Assembly (NCBI RefSeq): GCF_000723185.1 | Contig: NZ_CBTY010000009.1 | Location: 1-64,000 of the forward strand | Direction: 5' to 3' | Origin: Candidatus Nitrosotenuis uzonensis | Lineage (GTDB): Archaea > Thermoproteota > Nitrososphaeria > Nitrososphaerales > Nitrosopumilaceae | DNA length: 64,000 nt | Program-made: the position numbers and the translations under genes | Notes under the pieces: model-generated | The model's input: the letters and a program-made list of their open reading frames with translations, nothing else | Databases searched by the model: none | Told to the model about the DNA's origin: nothing | In this document: piece by piece, positions 52,367 to 62,481 of the stretch | How positions within the stretch are numbered: the first letter of the stretch is position 1 | How the letters are laid out: every line of letters starts with the position of its first letter

Positions 52367-53479
52367 ATGCGACTTTTAGAATACCAAGCAAAAGAGCTCT
52401 TTGGTCAGTTCGGCATAAAGACTCCAAGAGGCATGGCATCAAAGAACATCGAAGAGGCAAGAAAGCATGCTCAAGAGCTTGGATTTCCGTTTGTAATCAA
52501 GGCTCAGGTTCCCGTAGGCGGGCGCGGCAAGGCAGGAGGCATCCAAAAGTGCCACAATACGGACGAATTTGAGCTAAAATATCCGCAAATTCTCGGGATG
52601 TCAATAAAAGGTGAGAAAACCCGTGCAATACTACTTGAAAAGATGGCGGAGTATGAAAAAGAGATTTACCTCTCGCTGTTTTTGAATCGAAGTAAACGCT
52701 GCTACACCGTTATAGCATCAGGCGAGGGTGGTGTAGAAATAGAGTCTGTCAAAAACCAGGTAATTCGAGAGGTCGGTCTAGGAGACGTAAGTCCGGCACT
52801 TGCAGAGGAGATTGCAAAGCAGATAGGATTGGAAGGGAGAGCGATTTCAGATTTTGTGGACATGTTGCAAAAGCTATCAAAGCTTACTATCGAAAAGGAA
52901 GCCGAGCTTGCAGAGATAAATCCGGTTGCACTTCTCAAAGATGGTTCACTTTTAGCACTTGATGGCAAGGTGATAACGGATGATAATTCTAATTTCAGAC
53001 ATCCTGAAATGGGCAAGTATCAAGAAAAAACAGAGCTTGAAGAACGTGCTGAAAAGAGCGGATTTACACTTGTGGAACTAGATGGCAACATTGCAGTCGT
53101 TGGAAATGGCGCTGGCCTCGTCATGTCAACATTAGATATGCTGGCAGATAACGGTGGAAAACCAGCATGTTTCCTTGATGTTGGAGGAGGAGCAACAACA
53201 GAATCAGTTTATGAGGCACTCACGCTAATCAGCAAAATGAAAAAAGTGAAAGCAATTCTTGTGAATTTGTATGGTGGCATTGTAAAGACTACCACTGTTG
53301 CATCTGCATTTATCAAAGCGTATGATGACAAGCTGATTGATCTTCCAGTTTATGCAAGACTCATGGGCTCAGAATCGGAAAAGTCAAAAGAAATGTTAAA
53401 GAACACGAAAACACGCATGTTTGATTCCGTAGAAGATGCAATAAACGGCGTAGTAATGGAGGTAAGCAAGCGTGGCTAA
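52367..53479 (+). CDS. sucC: succinyl-CoA synthetase subunit beta
   Basis: SucC is the ATP-grasp subunit of succinyl-CoA synthetase (TCA cycle). The 370-residue protein has the N-terminal block LLEYQAKELFGQFGIKTPRG, PVGGRGKAGGIQKC near residue 50, EINPVALLKDGSLLALDGKV near 186 and the C-terminal CoA-ligase region FLDVGGGATTESVYEALTLI. Start: ATG at 52367, with an in-frame TTG two codons earlier. The next gene overlaps by eight bases. Confidence 0.94.
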   Translation: MRLLEYQAKELFGQFGIKTPRGMASKNIEEARKHAQELGFPFVIKAQVPVGGRGKAGGIQKCHNTDEFELKYPQILGMSIKGEKTRAILLEKMAEYEKEIYLSLFLNRSKRCYTVIASGEGGVEIESVKNQVIREVGLGDVSPALAEEIAKQIGLEGRAISDFVDMLQKLSKLTIEKEAELAEINPVALLKDGSLLALDGKVITDDNSNFRHPEMGKYQEKTELEERAEKSGFTLVELDGNIAVVGNGAGLVMSTLDMLADNGGKPACFLDVGGGATTESVYEALTLISKMKKVKAILVNLYGGIVKTTTVASAFIKAYDDKLIDLPVYARLMGSESEKSKEMLKNTKTRMFDSVEDAINGVVMEVSKRG

Positions 53480-54395
53480 CATTTATGAAATTCTACGTGG
53501 CAACAAAGATTCAAACGGTAATTATCAGAGAATGCCCGTGATTGTGCAGGGAATAACAGGCACTTTTGGTTCGCTTCATGCAAGAGCCATGCTAGATTAT
53601 GGTACAAACATCGCAGCAGGAGTTACACCGGGTAAAGGCGGACAAAAGTTTGATGATAGAGTACCAATTTACAACACCGTCAAAGAGGCAGTCGATGCAA
53701 CCGGTGCCAAAATTTCAATAGTATTTGTTCCAGCCAAGTTCTTTTTGGGCGCTGCAAAAGAAGCTCTTGATGCAGGAATAAAGCTGCTGGTAGCAATCCC
53801 AGAACACGTTCCAATCAGAGATACAATGCAAGTGCTAGAGATCGCAAAACAAAAAGATGCAATAATGATAGGCCCCAACACGCCAGGCGTGATGATTCCA
53901 GGACTTATAAAGATCGGAATCATGCCGGCAAGCCCGTTCAAACCAGGCAATATTGCAGTACTCTCAAAGAGTGGCACTTTGCTCTACGAGATATCAAACA
54001 CATTGACAAAAGCCGGCTTTGGACAATCAATAACAATTGGTATTGGAGGAGACCCAGTAAATGGGACTCGTCTCATAGACGCCTTTGATATGGTCAAAGA
54101 TGACGCAGGTCTTGAAGGCATGGTAATAGTAGGAGAGATAGGCGGAGACTCTGAAGAGATTTTGGCTCAGCATATAATTGACACCAATTTCAAAAAACCG
54201 ATTGTTGCATACATTGCAGGCCGCCGTGCACCAAAGGAAAAAAGAATGGGTCATGCAGGCGCAATTGTAATGGGAACGTATGGTTCAGCAGAATCAAAGA
54301 TTGCCATGTTTAACAAGGCCAACATACCAGTGGCTAAAAGGCCTAACGAAGTTGCCATTTTGCTTGCAGGCAAGCTGGAAAAATCCAAAGACTAA
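53472..54395 (+). CDS. sucD: succinyl-CoA synthetase subunit alpha
   Basis: SucD binds CoA and carries the active-site His, here in KRMGHAGAIVMG near residue 258. Other family blocks are VQGITGTFGSLHARAMLDYGTN near 24, IMIGPNTPGVMIPG, and LSKSGTLLYEISN. Length (307) is typical. The GTG start lies within the end of sucC, so the subunits are translated together. Unlike the fused acyl-CoA synthetases (ADP-forming) used by thaumarchaea for hydroxyacids, these are separate subunits. Confidence 0.94.
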   Translation: MANIYEILRGNKDSNGNYQRMPVIVQGITGTFGSLHARAMLDYGTNIAAGVTPGKGGQKFDDRVPIYNTVKEAVDATGAKISIVFVPAKFFLGAAKEALDAGIKLLVAIPEHVPIRDTMQVLEIAKQKDAIMIGPNTPGVMIPGLIKIGIMPASPFKPGNIAVLSKSGTLLYEISNTLTKAGFGQSITIGIGGDPVNGTRLIDAFDMVKDDAGLEGMVIVGEIGGDSEEILAQHIIDTNFKKPIVAYIAGRRAPKEKRMGHAGAIVMGTYGSAESKIAMFNKANIPVAKRPNEVAILLAGKLEKSKD

Positions 54396-54423
54396 AAAGT
54401 ACATCATTGAGGTCTAAATTAAG

Positions 54424-54591
54424 ATGCCAATAACTGATCCAGAAAAGAAGAGAATCGCACAAGCAGCACGACTTCATATGAAGATCTGCCTAAACTGCGG
54501 GGTCAGAAATTCACTGGCAGCATCAAGATGCAGAAAATGCCATGGAAGCTTTCTGAGGCTGAAGAACAGAACACTTGGCGCCAAAAAGTAG
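54424..54591 (+). CDS. rpl40e: 50S ribosomal protein L40e
   Basis: The 55-residue protein (MPITDPEKKRIAQAARLHMK onward) has the four cysteines of the zinc ribbon, CLNC ... CRKC, and a basic end (FLRLKNRTLGAKK). This is ribosomal protein L40e, present in archaea and eukaryotes. In eukaryotes it is fused to ubiquitin; here it stands alone, as expected. It follows sucD by 28 bases. Confidence 0.95.
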   Translation: MPITDPEKKRIAQAARLHMKICLNCGVRNSLAASRCRKCHGSFLRLKNRTLGAKK

Positions 54592-54614
54592 CTTCGGGCA
54601 AGTATTCTTTTTAG

Positions 54615-55556
54615 CTAATCTCTGTGTCTGCGCGCCCTTACAAATGATAGTGCAAGTGCTATTCCAAGGATGCCCATCACGACAGAAAGCGATAATACTG
54701 TAGGAATCTCGATTTTTTCTGCAACAATCATCTTAACACCTATGAACAGAAGTATTGCTATCAGGCCAGGTTTTAGATAGTAGAATTTTTCCATTATGCC
54801 CGCTAAAAGAAAATACAGGCTTCTTAATCCCAAGATGGCAAATATGTTAGATGTAATTACAATGAATGAGTCAGTAGTTATGGCCAGGATCGCAGGTATT
54901 GAATCCAAGGCAAACAACAAGTCGGTAAACTCTATTATTACAAGGGCGACTATAAGAGGAGTTGCATATCTTACGCCATCTTTTACTATGAAGAATTTGG
55001 GAGACTTTACCTCATAGTCTACAGGCATTATCTTTTTGAGTGCGCGAATGGCAAGATTCTTTTCAACCTCAATCTTCTTTTCCTTTCTTTGCATCAGCAT
55101 CCTGATTGCGGTGGCGATAAGAAACGCCCCGAATAGATAGATCATCCAATGGAATGTTTCAAGAAGGGCAACGCCGGCAAGGATTAGAGGTATCCTCATT
55201 GCAATTGCTCCAAGAATACCCATTGAGAGTACACGGTGCTGGAATTTATGGGGGATATTCAGCGATGTGAAGATCAGCAAAAATACAAACATGTTATCAA
55301 CACTCAATGATTTCTCTAGTGCGTAGCCAGTGACAAACTCCACTAGTTTTTCTTCTCCCATGTCAAAGTAAATTATTCCAGCAAACACTCCTGCTAGTGA
55401 AATCCACACTATAGTCCAAGTTAGCGCAGTTTTGAATGGTGGGGTGTCATGTTCCGGTTTATTTTTGCGTAGTTTGGAAAATACGCCAAGATCTATTGCC
55501 AAAGAGATGCCAACAAATAGGGAGAACAGTATCCACAGCAAGCCGATATCGTTCAT
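54615..55556 (-). CDS. TerC-family membrane protein
   Basis: The 313-residue protein has about nine membrane helices. TerC markers are the acidic membrane motifs EKSLSVDNMFVFLLIF near residue 81 and FTDLLFALDSIPAILAIT near 210, with two conserved Asp clusters that may bind metal. TerC/Alx proteins are linked to tellurite resistance and to manganese export at the membrane. Length is normal. It is convergent with rpl40e. Confidence 0.85.
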   Translation of the reverse strand: MNDIGLLWILFSLFVGISLAIDLGVFSKLRKNKPEHDTPPFKTALTWTIVWISLAGVFAGIIYFDMGEEKLVEFVTGYALEKSLSVDNMFVFLLIFTSLNIPHKFQHRVLSMGILGAIAMRIPLILAGVALLETFHWMIYLFGAFLIATAIRMLMQRKEKKIEVEKNLAIRALKKIMPVDYEVKSPKFFIVKDGVRYATPLIVALVIIEFTDLLFALDSIPAILAITTDSFIVITSNIFAILGLRSLYFLLAGIMEKFYYLKPGLIAILLFIGVKMIVAEKIEIPTVLSLSVVMGILGIALALSFVRARRHRD

Positions 55557-55639
55557 GTATCAAATCAGTCAGATAGGAGACACATAATATACATTGGTTA
55601 CAGATCGAGTGGTTAAGTTGGGGATCAGGGGCGGGTTTT

Positions 55640-56713
55640 TTACATATTTGCCAGTTTTTGAATTATGATAGAATGCCATCCCGTAGAATAACCTTCAAAT
55701 CCTTGAGAATGTGCGTGGGCAAGGCATGCATCATAGCCCATATATTCCGAAAAAAGATAGTTCTTGTTTTCCGCATAGAGGCTTGTTTTCTTGTCAAACT
55801 GGATCTTATCTTTGAGCATCTTGCCATCAGAGTCCGCCAGAATTAATCCATCATCATCAGTAATACAAATTCTGGTTTTCTTTTTTTCTTCGTCATCTAT
55901 AGGCGTTTGTTGTATGATGGTTTGTGCAAGAGACTCCCATTTGAAAATCACGCCCAAAACCCCAATTATACCACCTTTTGTATTGCCGCCTTCCCTCACA
56001 GCACATGAATAGACAAGTGCAAGGTTGTTACTTACCAGAGGAGAATGGTGAACTGATTCGAAACCGAATTCGTTGCCACTTTTTGTCTTCATAGCACTTG
56101 TAAACCATTTAGAGTCAGCAACGGAAAGATTTGTTGATGAGTATTTTTCTGGACTGCCATTTGCCACTATTTTTCCATCAGTATCGGCTAGAACGAGATC
56201 ATAGTACACCGTATACGCCTGCAGGATCACACCAAGGCGTTTTGATGCACAATCATATGATTCGGCATTCTTTTTTGTAAGGGCATCAACTACACTGCCA
56301 TCAGTGGCCCACCATCTGACATCAGCAGTTCTTTCATAGAGATTCCTATCAATCAAATCTATGTTAACAAGCGCCAGATCAGAAAGTCTGTTTCCTCTGT
56401 AGTCTTTTGCCTGTACTTTTATCATTGCCCCCACATTTAGGATTTCTTTTGTATCATTTCGCATCTTTTCAGTGATTTTGGTGGTCTCTTCTGAGAGCTC
56501 ACTCATATTAGTTGCAACTATTCCAAATGGTCGCCCGTATGTTCCAGCTCTGGCAGCTTCTATAGACGCATTTACTGAGAGAACGTGTGTTTTGTGATTT
56601 ATGTTGTCTACCTTGTCTATTGCATTGTTGAGTTTTTCAGCAATCAAGTCGGTGAATTGGACTACCTCTTCAAGCGTGAATTTTTTTCCTTGCTGTAGTT
56701 CGGATTGTTGCAC
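55640..56713 (-). CDS. soluble chemoreceptor-like protein: signalling tip then Cache-type sensor
   Basis: The 357-residue protein has no transmembrane helix or signal peptide. Residues ~30-85 match the MCP hairpin tip (HVLSVNASIEAARAGTYGRPFGIVATNMSELSEET). Residues ~95-345 form a Cache/PDC-like sensor (YYDLVLADTDGKIVANG, ICITDDDGLILADSDGKML). The order is thus inverted and the coiled coil short. It may modulate the membrane chemoreceptor or CheA as a cytoplasmic adaptor, but no family function is known to me. The region 56714-56888 upstream is AT-rich and non-coding. Confidence 0.75.
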   Translation of the reverse strand: MQQSELQQGKKFTLEEVVQFTDLIAEKLNNAIDKVDNINHKTHVLSVNASIEAARAGTYGRPFGIVATNMSELSEETTKITEKMRNDTKEILNVGAMIKVQAKDYRGNRLSDLALVNIDLIDRNLYERTADVRWWATDGSVVDALTKKNAESYDCASKRLGVILQAYTVYYDLVLADTDGKIVANGSPEKYSSTNLSVADSKWFTSAMKTKSGNEFGFESVHHSPLVSNNLALVYSCAVREGGNTKGGIIGVLGVIFKWESLAQTIIQQTPIDDEEKKKTRICITDDDGLILADSDGKMLKDKIQFDKKTSLYAENKNYLFSEYMGYDACLAHAHSQGFEGYSTGWHSIIIQKLANM

Positions 56714-56888
56714 GAGTATACTTGGACAAACCCAATAGAATATTTTGTATTGTTATTTTAAACAAACACTGTGTTTTATAAGCAAATTTTGTAGAAATTT
56801 CACAAGACTGCAAGTAACAAAAGCATAATTGCAACACTTGCTGCAGACTGTGGTAAGTTTGTTTTTGTTATTTGCGTCTAAAAAACTT

Positions 56889-57302
56889 CTATGTCCTACA
56901 TATTATGCAAAGACTGTTTTCCTGCTCAATTAGATGATATTTTCCAGTTCCAAACAAATCATCAAATGCTGCCCTGAAAAACATGTTACCTACAAGCCCT
57001 AATTTGTGGTTTATTTCTATGTAGGCCCTTCCAGCTCTGAAATAATATTGCAGAACAGAAGAGCCGATACCTGATGCAATTATTGAGACCATTTTAAATG
57101 ATTTATCTGTAAGTGATGCATCCTGTAATAACAGATTAGCTGCGCGTGTTGCTGCATCAGATGCCTTGTTTTCTACAATGTGTTTTAGTTGAGTAGGCGA
57201 ATGAGATGAGGCGATCGTTTCAATTGTAAGATGGTCTGGCAACAGGCTGATTTTTTTGAACTCAGAATTGGTGTGAAGAGATTCCAAACATGCACGATTC
57301 AT
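56889..57302 (-). CDS. hypothetical protein, 137 aa
   Basis: The protein has helical N-terminal residues 1-60 and a mixed C-terminal part with GSSVLQYYFRAGRAYIEINHKLGLVGNMFFRAAFDDLFG and a final CIICRT. I do not recognise it. Its place between a soluble chemoreceptor-like gene and a histidine kinase on the same strand suggests a signalling role, for example as a ligand-binding or output module. It ends 175 bases before the chemoreceptor-like gene. Confidence 0.5.
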   Translation of the reverse strand: MNRACLESLHTNSEFKKISLLPDHLTIETIASSHSPTQLKHIVENKASDAATRAANLLLQDASLTDKSFKMVSIIASGIGSSVLQYYFRAGRAYIEINHKLGLVGNMFFRAAFDDLFGTGKYHLIEQENSLCIICRT

Positions 57303-57359
57303 AAAACCCTCGTATTAGGACGTGTTTGTAGAAAACACACATACAACAAATATGCAAAA

Positions 57360-57494
57360 TTATAGTGCCTTCATCGATTTTGTGAAAAGCATGGAGGTTT
57401 TAAAGTGAGATTCGAATTCATCCCCGTCCTTCTTGCCATCATCCATTCTCTTATGTCCACGGCGAAATGAGTCAGTGGAATCATGCTGGCACAT
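57360..57494 (-). CDS. small charged protein, 44 aa
   Basis: This ORF encodes MCQHDSTDSFRRGHKRMDDG then KKDGDEFESHFKTSMLFTKS. It is charged, with no recognisable domain. The reading frame uses the ATG at 57494, about 25 bases behind a TATA-like aaattttatattc, so a leaderless message is likely. It fills most of the 229-base gap between the 137-residue gene and the histidine kinase. The kinase stop lies 38 bases before its start. Confidence 0.5.
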   Translation of the reverse strand: MCQHDSTDSFRRGHKRMDDGKKDGDEFESHFKTSMLFTKSMKAL

Positions 57495-57531
57495 AATATT
57501 ATTCCGATTGGTGAGAATATAAAATTTAGAT

Positions 57532-59085
57532 TTAAGAGAGGCGTGGAAGTGTAATGGTGAATGTAGTGGGGTTGTTTTTTACAGTGATTGTCCCATTGTG
57601 TTGTTCTACAATGTTTTTGCAGCTTGAAAGCCCAAGGCCGGTTCCAGTCTGTTTTGTTGTAAACAAGGGTTCAAATATTTTTGGAAGAATATCTTCGGGA
57701 ATTCCAGGACCGGAATCAGATATTTCTATGCTGACATGCTTTGTGTAGCCTTTGATTTTTATGCTTATTGTGCCTATTCCGCCCATTGCCTGAACGCTGT
57801 TTAGGACTATATTAGAGACCACAGTACGTATTTTTTGCTCGTCACAGTTGATCTTCTCATCGTTGTTTGGTAGGTTTATCGTTACATTTTTCTGTATTTG
57901 CAAGTCTTCAATCGAACGCAATATTATGTCTTTTAATGAAACGACCTCCCTTTGTATCGGGGTGTTTCTAACATAGTTCAGGACATCGTCTATTTGGTGG
58001 GACATTCTCTGTATGGAGTTTTCCATCCTCATAACATGCTCTTGAATTTTAGGATCTTTTTGCCCATATTGCATTTTCATTATTTCGCATACATTTTTGA
58101 TGACAGAAAGCGGGTTTCTAAGATCGTGAGCAATTCGTGCGGCAAGCTCACCTATAGCAGTAAGTTTTTCTGTCTTTAATTTTTCTTGCGCCAAAGTCAG
58201 CTGTAACTCGGTTTCAAGCGCAGCCCTAAATGATCGTACCATTGACTCCATTCTCTTTGCAAGATCTCCTATCTCATCTGTTCTGTTCTTTGGGAATTCC
58301 ACATCATAATTCCCACCAGATATCTTCTCAACTGTCTGTTTTAGTTGATTTATTGGTGTGGCAAGGGATTTGAATATATAATAACTCAACAATATCGCAA
58401 TTAACAATACTATCGGAATTCCCACATAGAGTAACGATTTTGCCTCAGCAAGAACTAGCCCCACATCACGTATGGAATTTTCCAAATTAGCTGTTGACAT
58501 ATCATACGCGTTATCATATTCAAAGCCCTTGATTTTTGCATATCTTTCAAGCGTGTTTTTGTACATGTCCTTGTGTTGCCAGTATTCTTGACTTTCCAGT
58601 AATGTGACAGCCTGCTCAGGTTTTCCTTCCATTCTAAGCTGGATTGCTTTATGTTCAAGATCCACCAGAGCAGAATTCGCATCGCCTATATTTGTAAAAA
58701 TTAATCTCTCTTGCTCATCTCCTATTGATATGGCCTCCTTGATTATCCTATTCAGCTCTGGTTCAGTATCAAAATAAAGATTCGACCACTTCTCGTTGCC
58801 TGTAAAGGCATAGTTTCTTGCAGCCTGTGTCAACACCTCATCATAATATTTCATGTGAATGGCCAGATTGTTAAGGTGAGACGCAGTTTTGACGTCATGT
58901 AGATTTATGAAAATGTCGTTTTCGATTTTTGTGAGGCTTTGTTCAACTTTGAGATATCCTATTACTCCATTAGGGATGGTTATTGCAATTATTATAAGAA
59001 AGCCAAGTAACAGTTTATGTCTTATCAGCACGCTAACGGTTCCTCGATATCGTTTTAAAAACACTTGATAAATGAAATTGGACAC
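57532..59085 (-). CDS. membrane histidine kinase with four-helix sensor and HAMP
   Basis: The 517-residue kinase has a transmembrane helix near residues 25-45, an extracytoplasmic four-helix-bundle sensor (~45-215), a second helix near 220-240 and a HAMP domain. The DHp box is AARIAHDLRNPLSVIKN, with the phospho-His near 318, followed by N-box NIVLNSVQAMGG, D-box DSGPGIPEDI and G-box TGTGLGLSS. All catalytic boxes are present. The cognate regulator is not adjacent; the single-domain regulator at 39623 and others are candidates. It is divergent from the chemoreceptor with ~110 bases between. Confidence 0.92.
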   Translation of the reverse strand: MSNFIYQVFLKRYRGTVSVLIRHKLLLGFLIIIAITIPNGVIGYLKVEQSLTKIENDIFINLHDVKTASHLNNLAIHMKYYDEVLTQAARNYAFTGNEKWSNLYFDTEPELNRIIKEAISIGDEQERLIFTNIGDANSALVDLEHKAIQLRMEGKPEQAVTLLESQEYWQHKDMYKNTLERYAKIKGFEYDNAYDMSTANLENSIRDVGLVLAEAKSLLYVGIPIVLLIAILLSYYIFKSLATPINQLKQTVEKISGGNYDVEFPKNRTDEIGDLAKRMESMVRSFRAALETELQLTLAQEKLKTEKLTAIGELAARIAHDLRNPLSVIKNVCEIMKMQYGQKDPKIQEHVMRMENSIQRMSHQIDDVLNYVRNTPIQREVVSLKDIILRSIEDLQIQKNVTINLPNNDEKINCDEQKIRTVVSNIVLNSVQAMGGIGTISIKIKGYTKHVSIEISDSGPGIPEDILPKIFEPLFTTKQTGTGLGLSSCKNIVEQHNGTITVKNNPTTFTITLPRLS

Positions 59086-59205
59086 ATAAAGACAAATAAT
59101 GTTATGATAACCTAGGAAGATAATAAAAGCGAATCATCATACTTTCATAGTTGTTTGGCTCGAACAAGCATGAGCCTATAATTACAAAAACTAAAGGGTG
59201 TGATA

Positions 59206-61290
59206 ATGAAGAATATACTGACACGCTCACTGAATGTGAAGCTCATCTGTCTGTTTCTTACTGTGGCAATGATTCCAATGGTAGTAATCTCGGTAATCAG
59301 CTTCAGTAATTCTCAGGAATCGCTAGAGCAGAGAGCATCAGACCAGCTAAAAACACTCACAAATGACAGAGCAAAGTCTCTTGAACAGCTTAACGTATTT
59401 AGAATACAACAGCTAGTTCAAGCAGCCCAGACGCCGGAAATAATAGATGCGGCCCTAGGATCAGAGGATCCGACTGCATTGGATAACGTATTGAATCGCA
59501 TCAGAGAATCCACGGGAGGAGAAAGCGGATACCATAACTTCAGAATAGTCTCAATTGACGGGGATGTGCTGTATGCTCAGGATCGTTCAATGATAGGCCA
59601 GAGCTACTTTTCTAACAAGTTCTTCCAAATGGGCCTTGAGCGACCATACCGAGAATATACACAAGATAGTCAAAAAAGAGTGGCAGTGACAACAGTTCCA
59701 ATCTTTGATCAGCAAAACAAAAAGATTGGGGTTCTAATTGCGCAAACCGGTGTTCCAGCACTTGACCAAGTATTGTTAGATAGAGAAGGATTGGGCGAGA
59801 CTGGTGAGACATACATAGTCAACTTTGACAAAGTGATGATAAGTCCATCCAGGTTCAGCGAGGGTCTGGAATTTGTCCAAAGAGTAGACACACTTCCTGT
59901 AAAAGAATGCGTTGAGAGAGGCAAGGACATCTCGGCTTTGATCTATCCAGATTACAGAGGAGTTCCGATATTTGGCACGTCAAAATGTGAACCAGAATTA
60001 GGATTTGTTGTAATAGCTGAATTTGATGTGGCCGAGATTGTAGCTCCAGTTGTAGCATTGCAAAACATGTATGTTATTACAGGAAGTATTATTGCAGCAG
60101 TAGTTGGAACATTTGCATTCTTTATGTCCAAATCAATTTCAAGACCAATCAGAGATGCAGCAGATGTTGCAAAGAAGATAAGTGAAGGCAACCTAACAGC
60201 TACAATACCAGAGTCAAAGGCAAAAGATGAGATAGGAATTCTTGTCAATTCCGAAAGACAGATGGTAGAGAATCTCAAAAAGGTTCTAGGTGAGGTGCAG
60301 ATTGCATCGCAGTCAGTCTCATCAAGCGCACAACAATTTTCAGCCTCAGGAACAGAATTGAACTCGGCAATACAGCAGATTGCAACTACTGTGGACCAAG
60401 TATCAAGAGGCTCTCAGACTCAGGCGCAGCGTATAGAGAAATCCAAGCACGTAGTAGAGGAGCTGGCCAAATCCATGAACGATCTGTCAACTAACGCAAA
60501 AGAATCAGTTGAAATTTCAAATCAGGTAGGATTGCTCTCAGAAAAAGGTACCGAGTCAGCAAAGGAAGCAGGTGAGCGAATGAACAAAATAATTCGCGTA
60601 ACCAACGAATCTGCACAAAAAGTAAAGGCACTTGCAGAAAAGACCAATGAAATAACTGCAGTGCTAGAGGTAATCAAACAGATCGCAGATCAGACCAACC
60701 TATTGGCGCTTAATGCTGCAATCGAGGCTGCAAGAGCGGGTGAAGCAGGACGAGGATTTGCTGTTGTGGCAGATGAAGTTCGACGTTTAGCTGAGAGCTC
60801 TGCAAGATCATCTGATGAGATAGATTCCAAACTAAAGCAAATACAAGAACATGCTCAACAAGTAGTAGGAGAAATTGAGACTAGTGCAAACGAAGTAAAT
60901 CAGGGAAAGATGGTAATTGACTCTTCGTTAAAAACACTGCACGACATAGCTGCGAACATCAGGAATGTTTCAGATACAGTAAGGAATCTTTCAGAATCCA
61001 CATATCAGCAGATGATAAAAGTCAAGACTGTTTCAGAGGACGTAGTAGAAATTGCCGCAGTTTCTGAAGAAAATGCAGCGGCAACAGAAGAAGCATCTGC
61101 TGCAGTTGAAGAACAAACATCACAGACGCATGAGATTTCCAACGCAGCAAACCAGTTGGCAGATCTTGCAATGCAGTTACAATCGACAGTAGCAAAATTC
61201 AAGCTGGAATTAAATGAGAATTCAGAAGAGCGAAAGCAGGCACCGAATCAACAGTCAATACTGGCAAAGATAAGATTGACTAAAAACTAA
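59206..61290 (+). CDS. methyl-accepting chemotaxis protein
   Basis: The protein (about 694 residues) has an N-terminal helix ([21 protein letters not shown]), a dCache-like extracellular sensor (~residues 40-270, e.g. [18 protein letters not shown]), a second helix near 280-305 and a HAMP domain with [22 protein letters not shown]. The cytoplasmic signalling hairpin has the tip [35 protein letters not shown]. Chemoreceptors imply a CheA/CheY system and swimming or other directed behaviour in this organism, though no cheA lies in the window. GTG at 59200 is an alternative start. Confidence 0.93.
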   Translation: MKNILTRSLNVKLICLFLTVAMIPMVVISVISFSNSQESLEQRASDQLKTLTNDRAKSLEQLNVFRIQQLVQAAQTPEIIDAALGSEDPTALDNVLNRIRESTGGESGYHNFRIVSIDGDVLYAQDRSMIGQSYFSNKFFQMGLERPYREYTQDSQKRVAVTTVPIFDQQNKKIGVLIAQTGVPALDQVLLDREGLGETGETYIVNFDKVMISPSRFSEGLEFVQRVDTLPVKECVERGKDISALIYPDYRGVPIFGTSKCEPELGFVVIAEFDVAEIVAPVVALQNMYVITGSIIAAVVGTFAFFMSKSISRPIRDAADVAKKISEGNLTATIPESKAKDEIGILVNSERQMVENLKKVLGEVQIASQSVSSSAQQFSASGTELNSAIQQIATTVDQVSRGSQTQAQRIEKSKHVVEELAKSMNDLSTNAKESVEISNQVGLLSEKGTESAKEAGERMNKIIRVTNESAQKVKALAEKTNEITAVLEVIKQIADQTNLLALNAAIEAARAGEAGRGFAVVADEVRRLAESSARSSDEIDSKLKQIQEHAQQVVGEIETSANEVNQGKMVIDSSLKTLHDIAANIRNVSDTVRNLSESTYQQMIKVKTVSEDVVEIAAVSEENAAATEEASAAVEEQTSQTHEISNAANQLADLAMQLQSTVAKFKLELNENSEERKQAPNQQSILAKIRLTKN

Positions 61291-61300
61291 TCCCCTTTTT

Positions 61301-62320
61301 TTAATTTCGATACTCATCACCACAGTCTCCTATTAGATCAAACAAATTATTTGACAGTGCTGAAAATTCATCTATTTGTGCCTGGTCATCAGGATTAAGC
61401 TGAAAATCAAATGTTTTTGCATTATCAGTAATATGTTCTGAAATGCCAAGTCTTGCTCCTATTATCACACCAGATACATGAGGCTTATCAAGAATGTACC
61501 TTGTTGCAACGTTTGCTATGCTTACACCGTGTTTTTTCGCTATTATAGACAACGTTCTTAACAACTGTTGGAATAAGTCCCAGCCTCCCCAAACATCAAT
61601 AATGTGTTTGTATTTTTGAAGGGACGCCGTGTTCAGATCAGACCATGATGGCTCTGGCCTTCCAAGATATTTTTCTGAGAAAAATCCTCCTGCCAATGTA
61701 CCATAGGCTAAAAGACCGACCTTGTTTTTCTTACAAAACTGTTCCATTTGGACCGCAGGTCTTTGGTCAAGTATTGAATACTGGACTTGATTTGAGACAA
61801 ATCTGAGTCCTGCATCAGATATCTCCTGCATTCTTTGGGTATCAAAATTGGTCAGCCCCAAATGGCGTAAAAGTCCAGCATGCTTTAGATCGTCAAGATG
61901 TCTTAGAGCGTCAAGATAGCTAGAATTCTGATAATCCCACCAATGAAACTGGATCAGATCCAGTATGGAAACATGCATTCTTTGCAGAGATCGTCTAACT
62001 GCGTTCTCAACAAGACGTTTTGTCATTGTAACTGGATGGGGGACAAATTTTGTCAGTCCAGTTAATTTTGTAGTCTCGACATCGTTTCTTGATGCTAGCA
62101 CATCATTGAATCTACCAAAAAGCATTTCAGCAGGACCATAGATATCAGCCATGTCCCAGCTTGTAAAGCCGCAATCATGGTATTTGATCATCTCGTTTAA
62201 CGCAGTCATCATGTTTATACTGCCATGAGAGCCGGAGACTTGCCACATTCCATTTAATATCCTACAAATTTGCAGATTATCAGCTAGTTTATGCATTTCA
62301 ATTGTTGTAGCCATACGCAT
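61301..62320 (-). CDS. aldo/keto reductase
   Basis: The 339-residue TIM-barrel protein carries the aldo/keto reductase tetrad: Asp-Tyr in WDMADIYGPAEMLFG near residue 57, Lys in LTGLTKFVPH and His in IQFHWWDYQ near 124. NADPH-binding residues follow near the C-terminus (SGVIIGARLG). Length is typical. The substrate is not indicated; members of this group act on sugars and aldehydes. It is convergent with the chemoreceptor gene with a 10-base gap. Confidence 0.85.
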   Translation of the reverse strand: MRMATTIEMHKLADNLQICRILNGMWQVSGSHGSINMMTALNEMIKYHDCGFTSWDMADIYGPAEMLFGRFNDVLASRNDVETTKLTGLTKFVPHPVTMTKRLVENAVRRSLQRMHVSILDLIQFHWWDYQNSSYLDALRHLDDLKHAGLLRHLGLTNFDTQRMQEISDAGLRFVSNQVQYSILDQRPAVQMEQFCKKNKVGLLAYGTLAGGFFSEKYLGRPEPSWSDLNTASLQKYKHIIDVWGGWDLFQQLLRTLSIIAKKHGVSIANVATRYILDKPHVSGVIIGARLGISEHITDNAKTFDFQLNPDDQAQIDEFSALSNNLFDLIGDCGDEYRN

Positions 62321-62481
62321 ACATACATGTTGAAAAACAAAAACGTAGTGATTTGCTAGATTGACATTAGTTTCTTGTGGGAGTTTTGATGTTCAATCAA
62401 TTTGTGCGATATTATAACCGCATAAAACATATTGTGTAGAAAATAATTTCGTCCACCATATTATTGAATGTTGTAAGTTTG

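Noticed and set aside
52367-54395. ADP-forming acyl-CoA synthetase of the 3-hydroxypropionate/4-hydroxybutyrate cycle
   Set aside because: Domain order and separate alpha and beta genes match classical SucCD; the carbon-cycle ligases are fused, larger proteins.
57303-57359. Further RNA gene in the gap near the histidine kinase
   Set aside because: Only an AT-rich tract with a short inverted repeat (gtgttt/aaacac) is visible, which is not enough to support a call.
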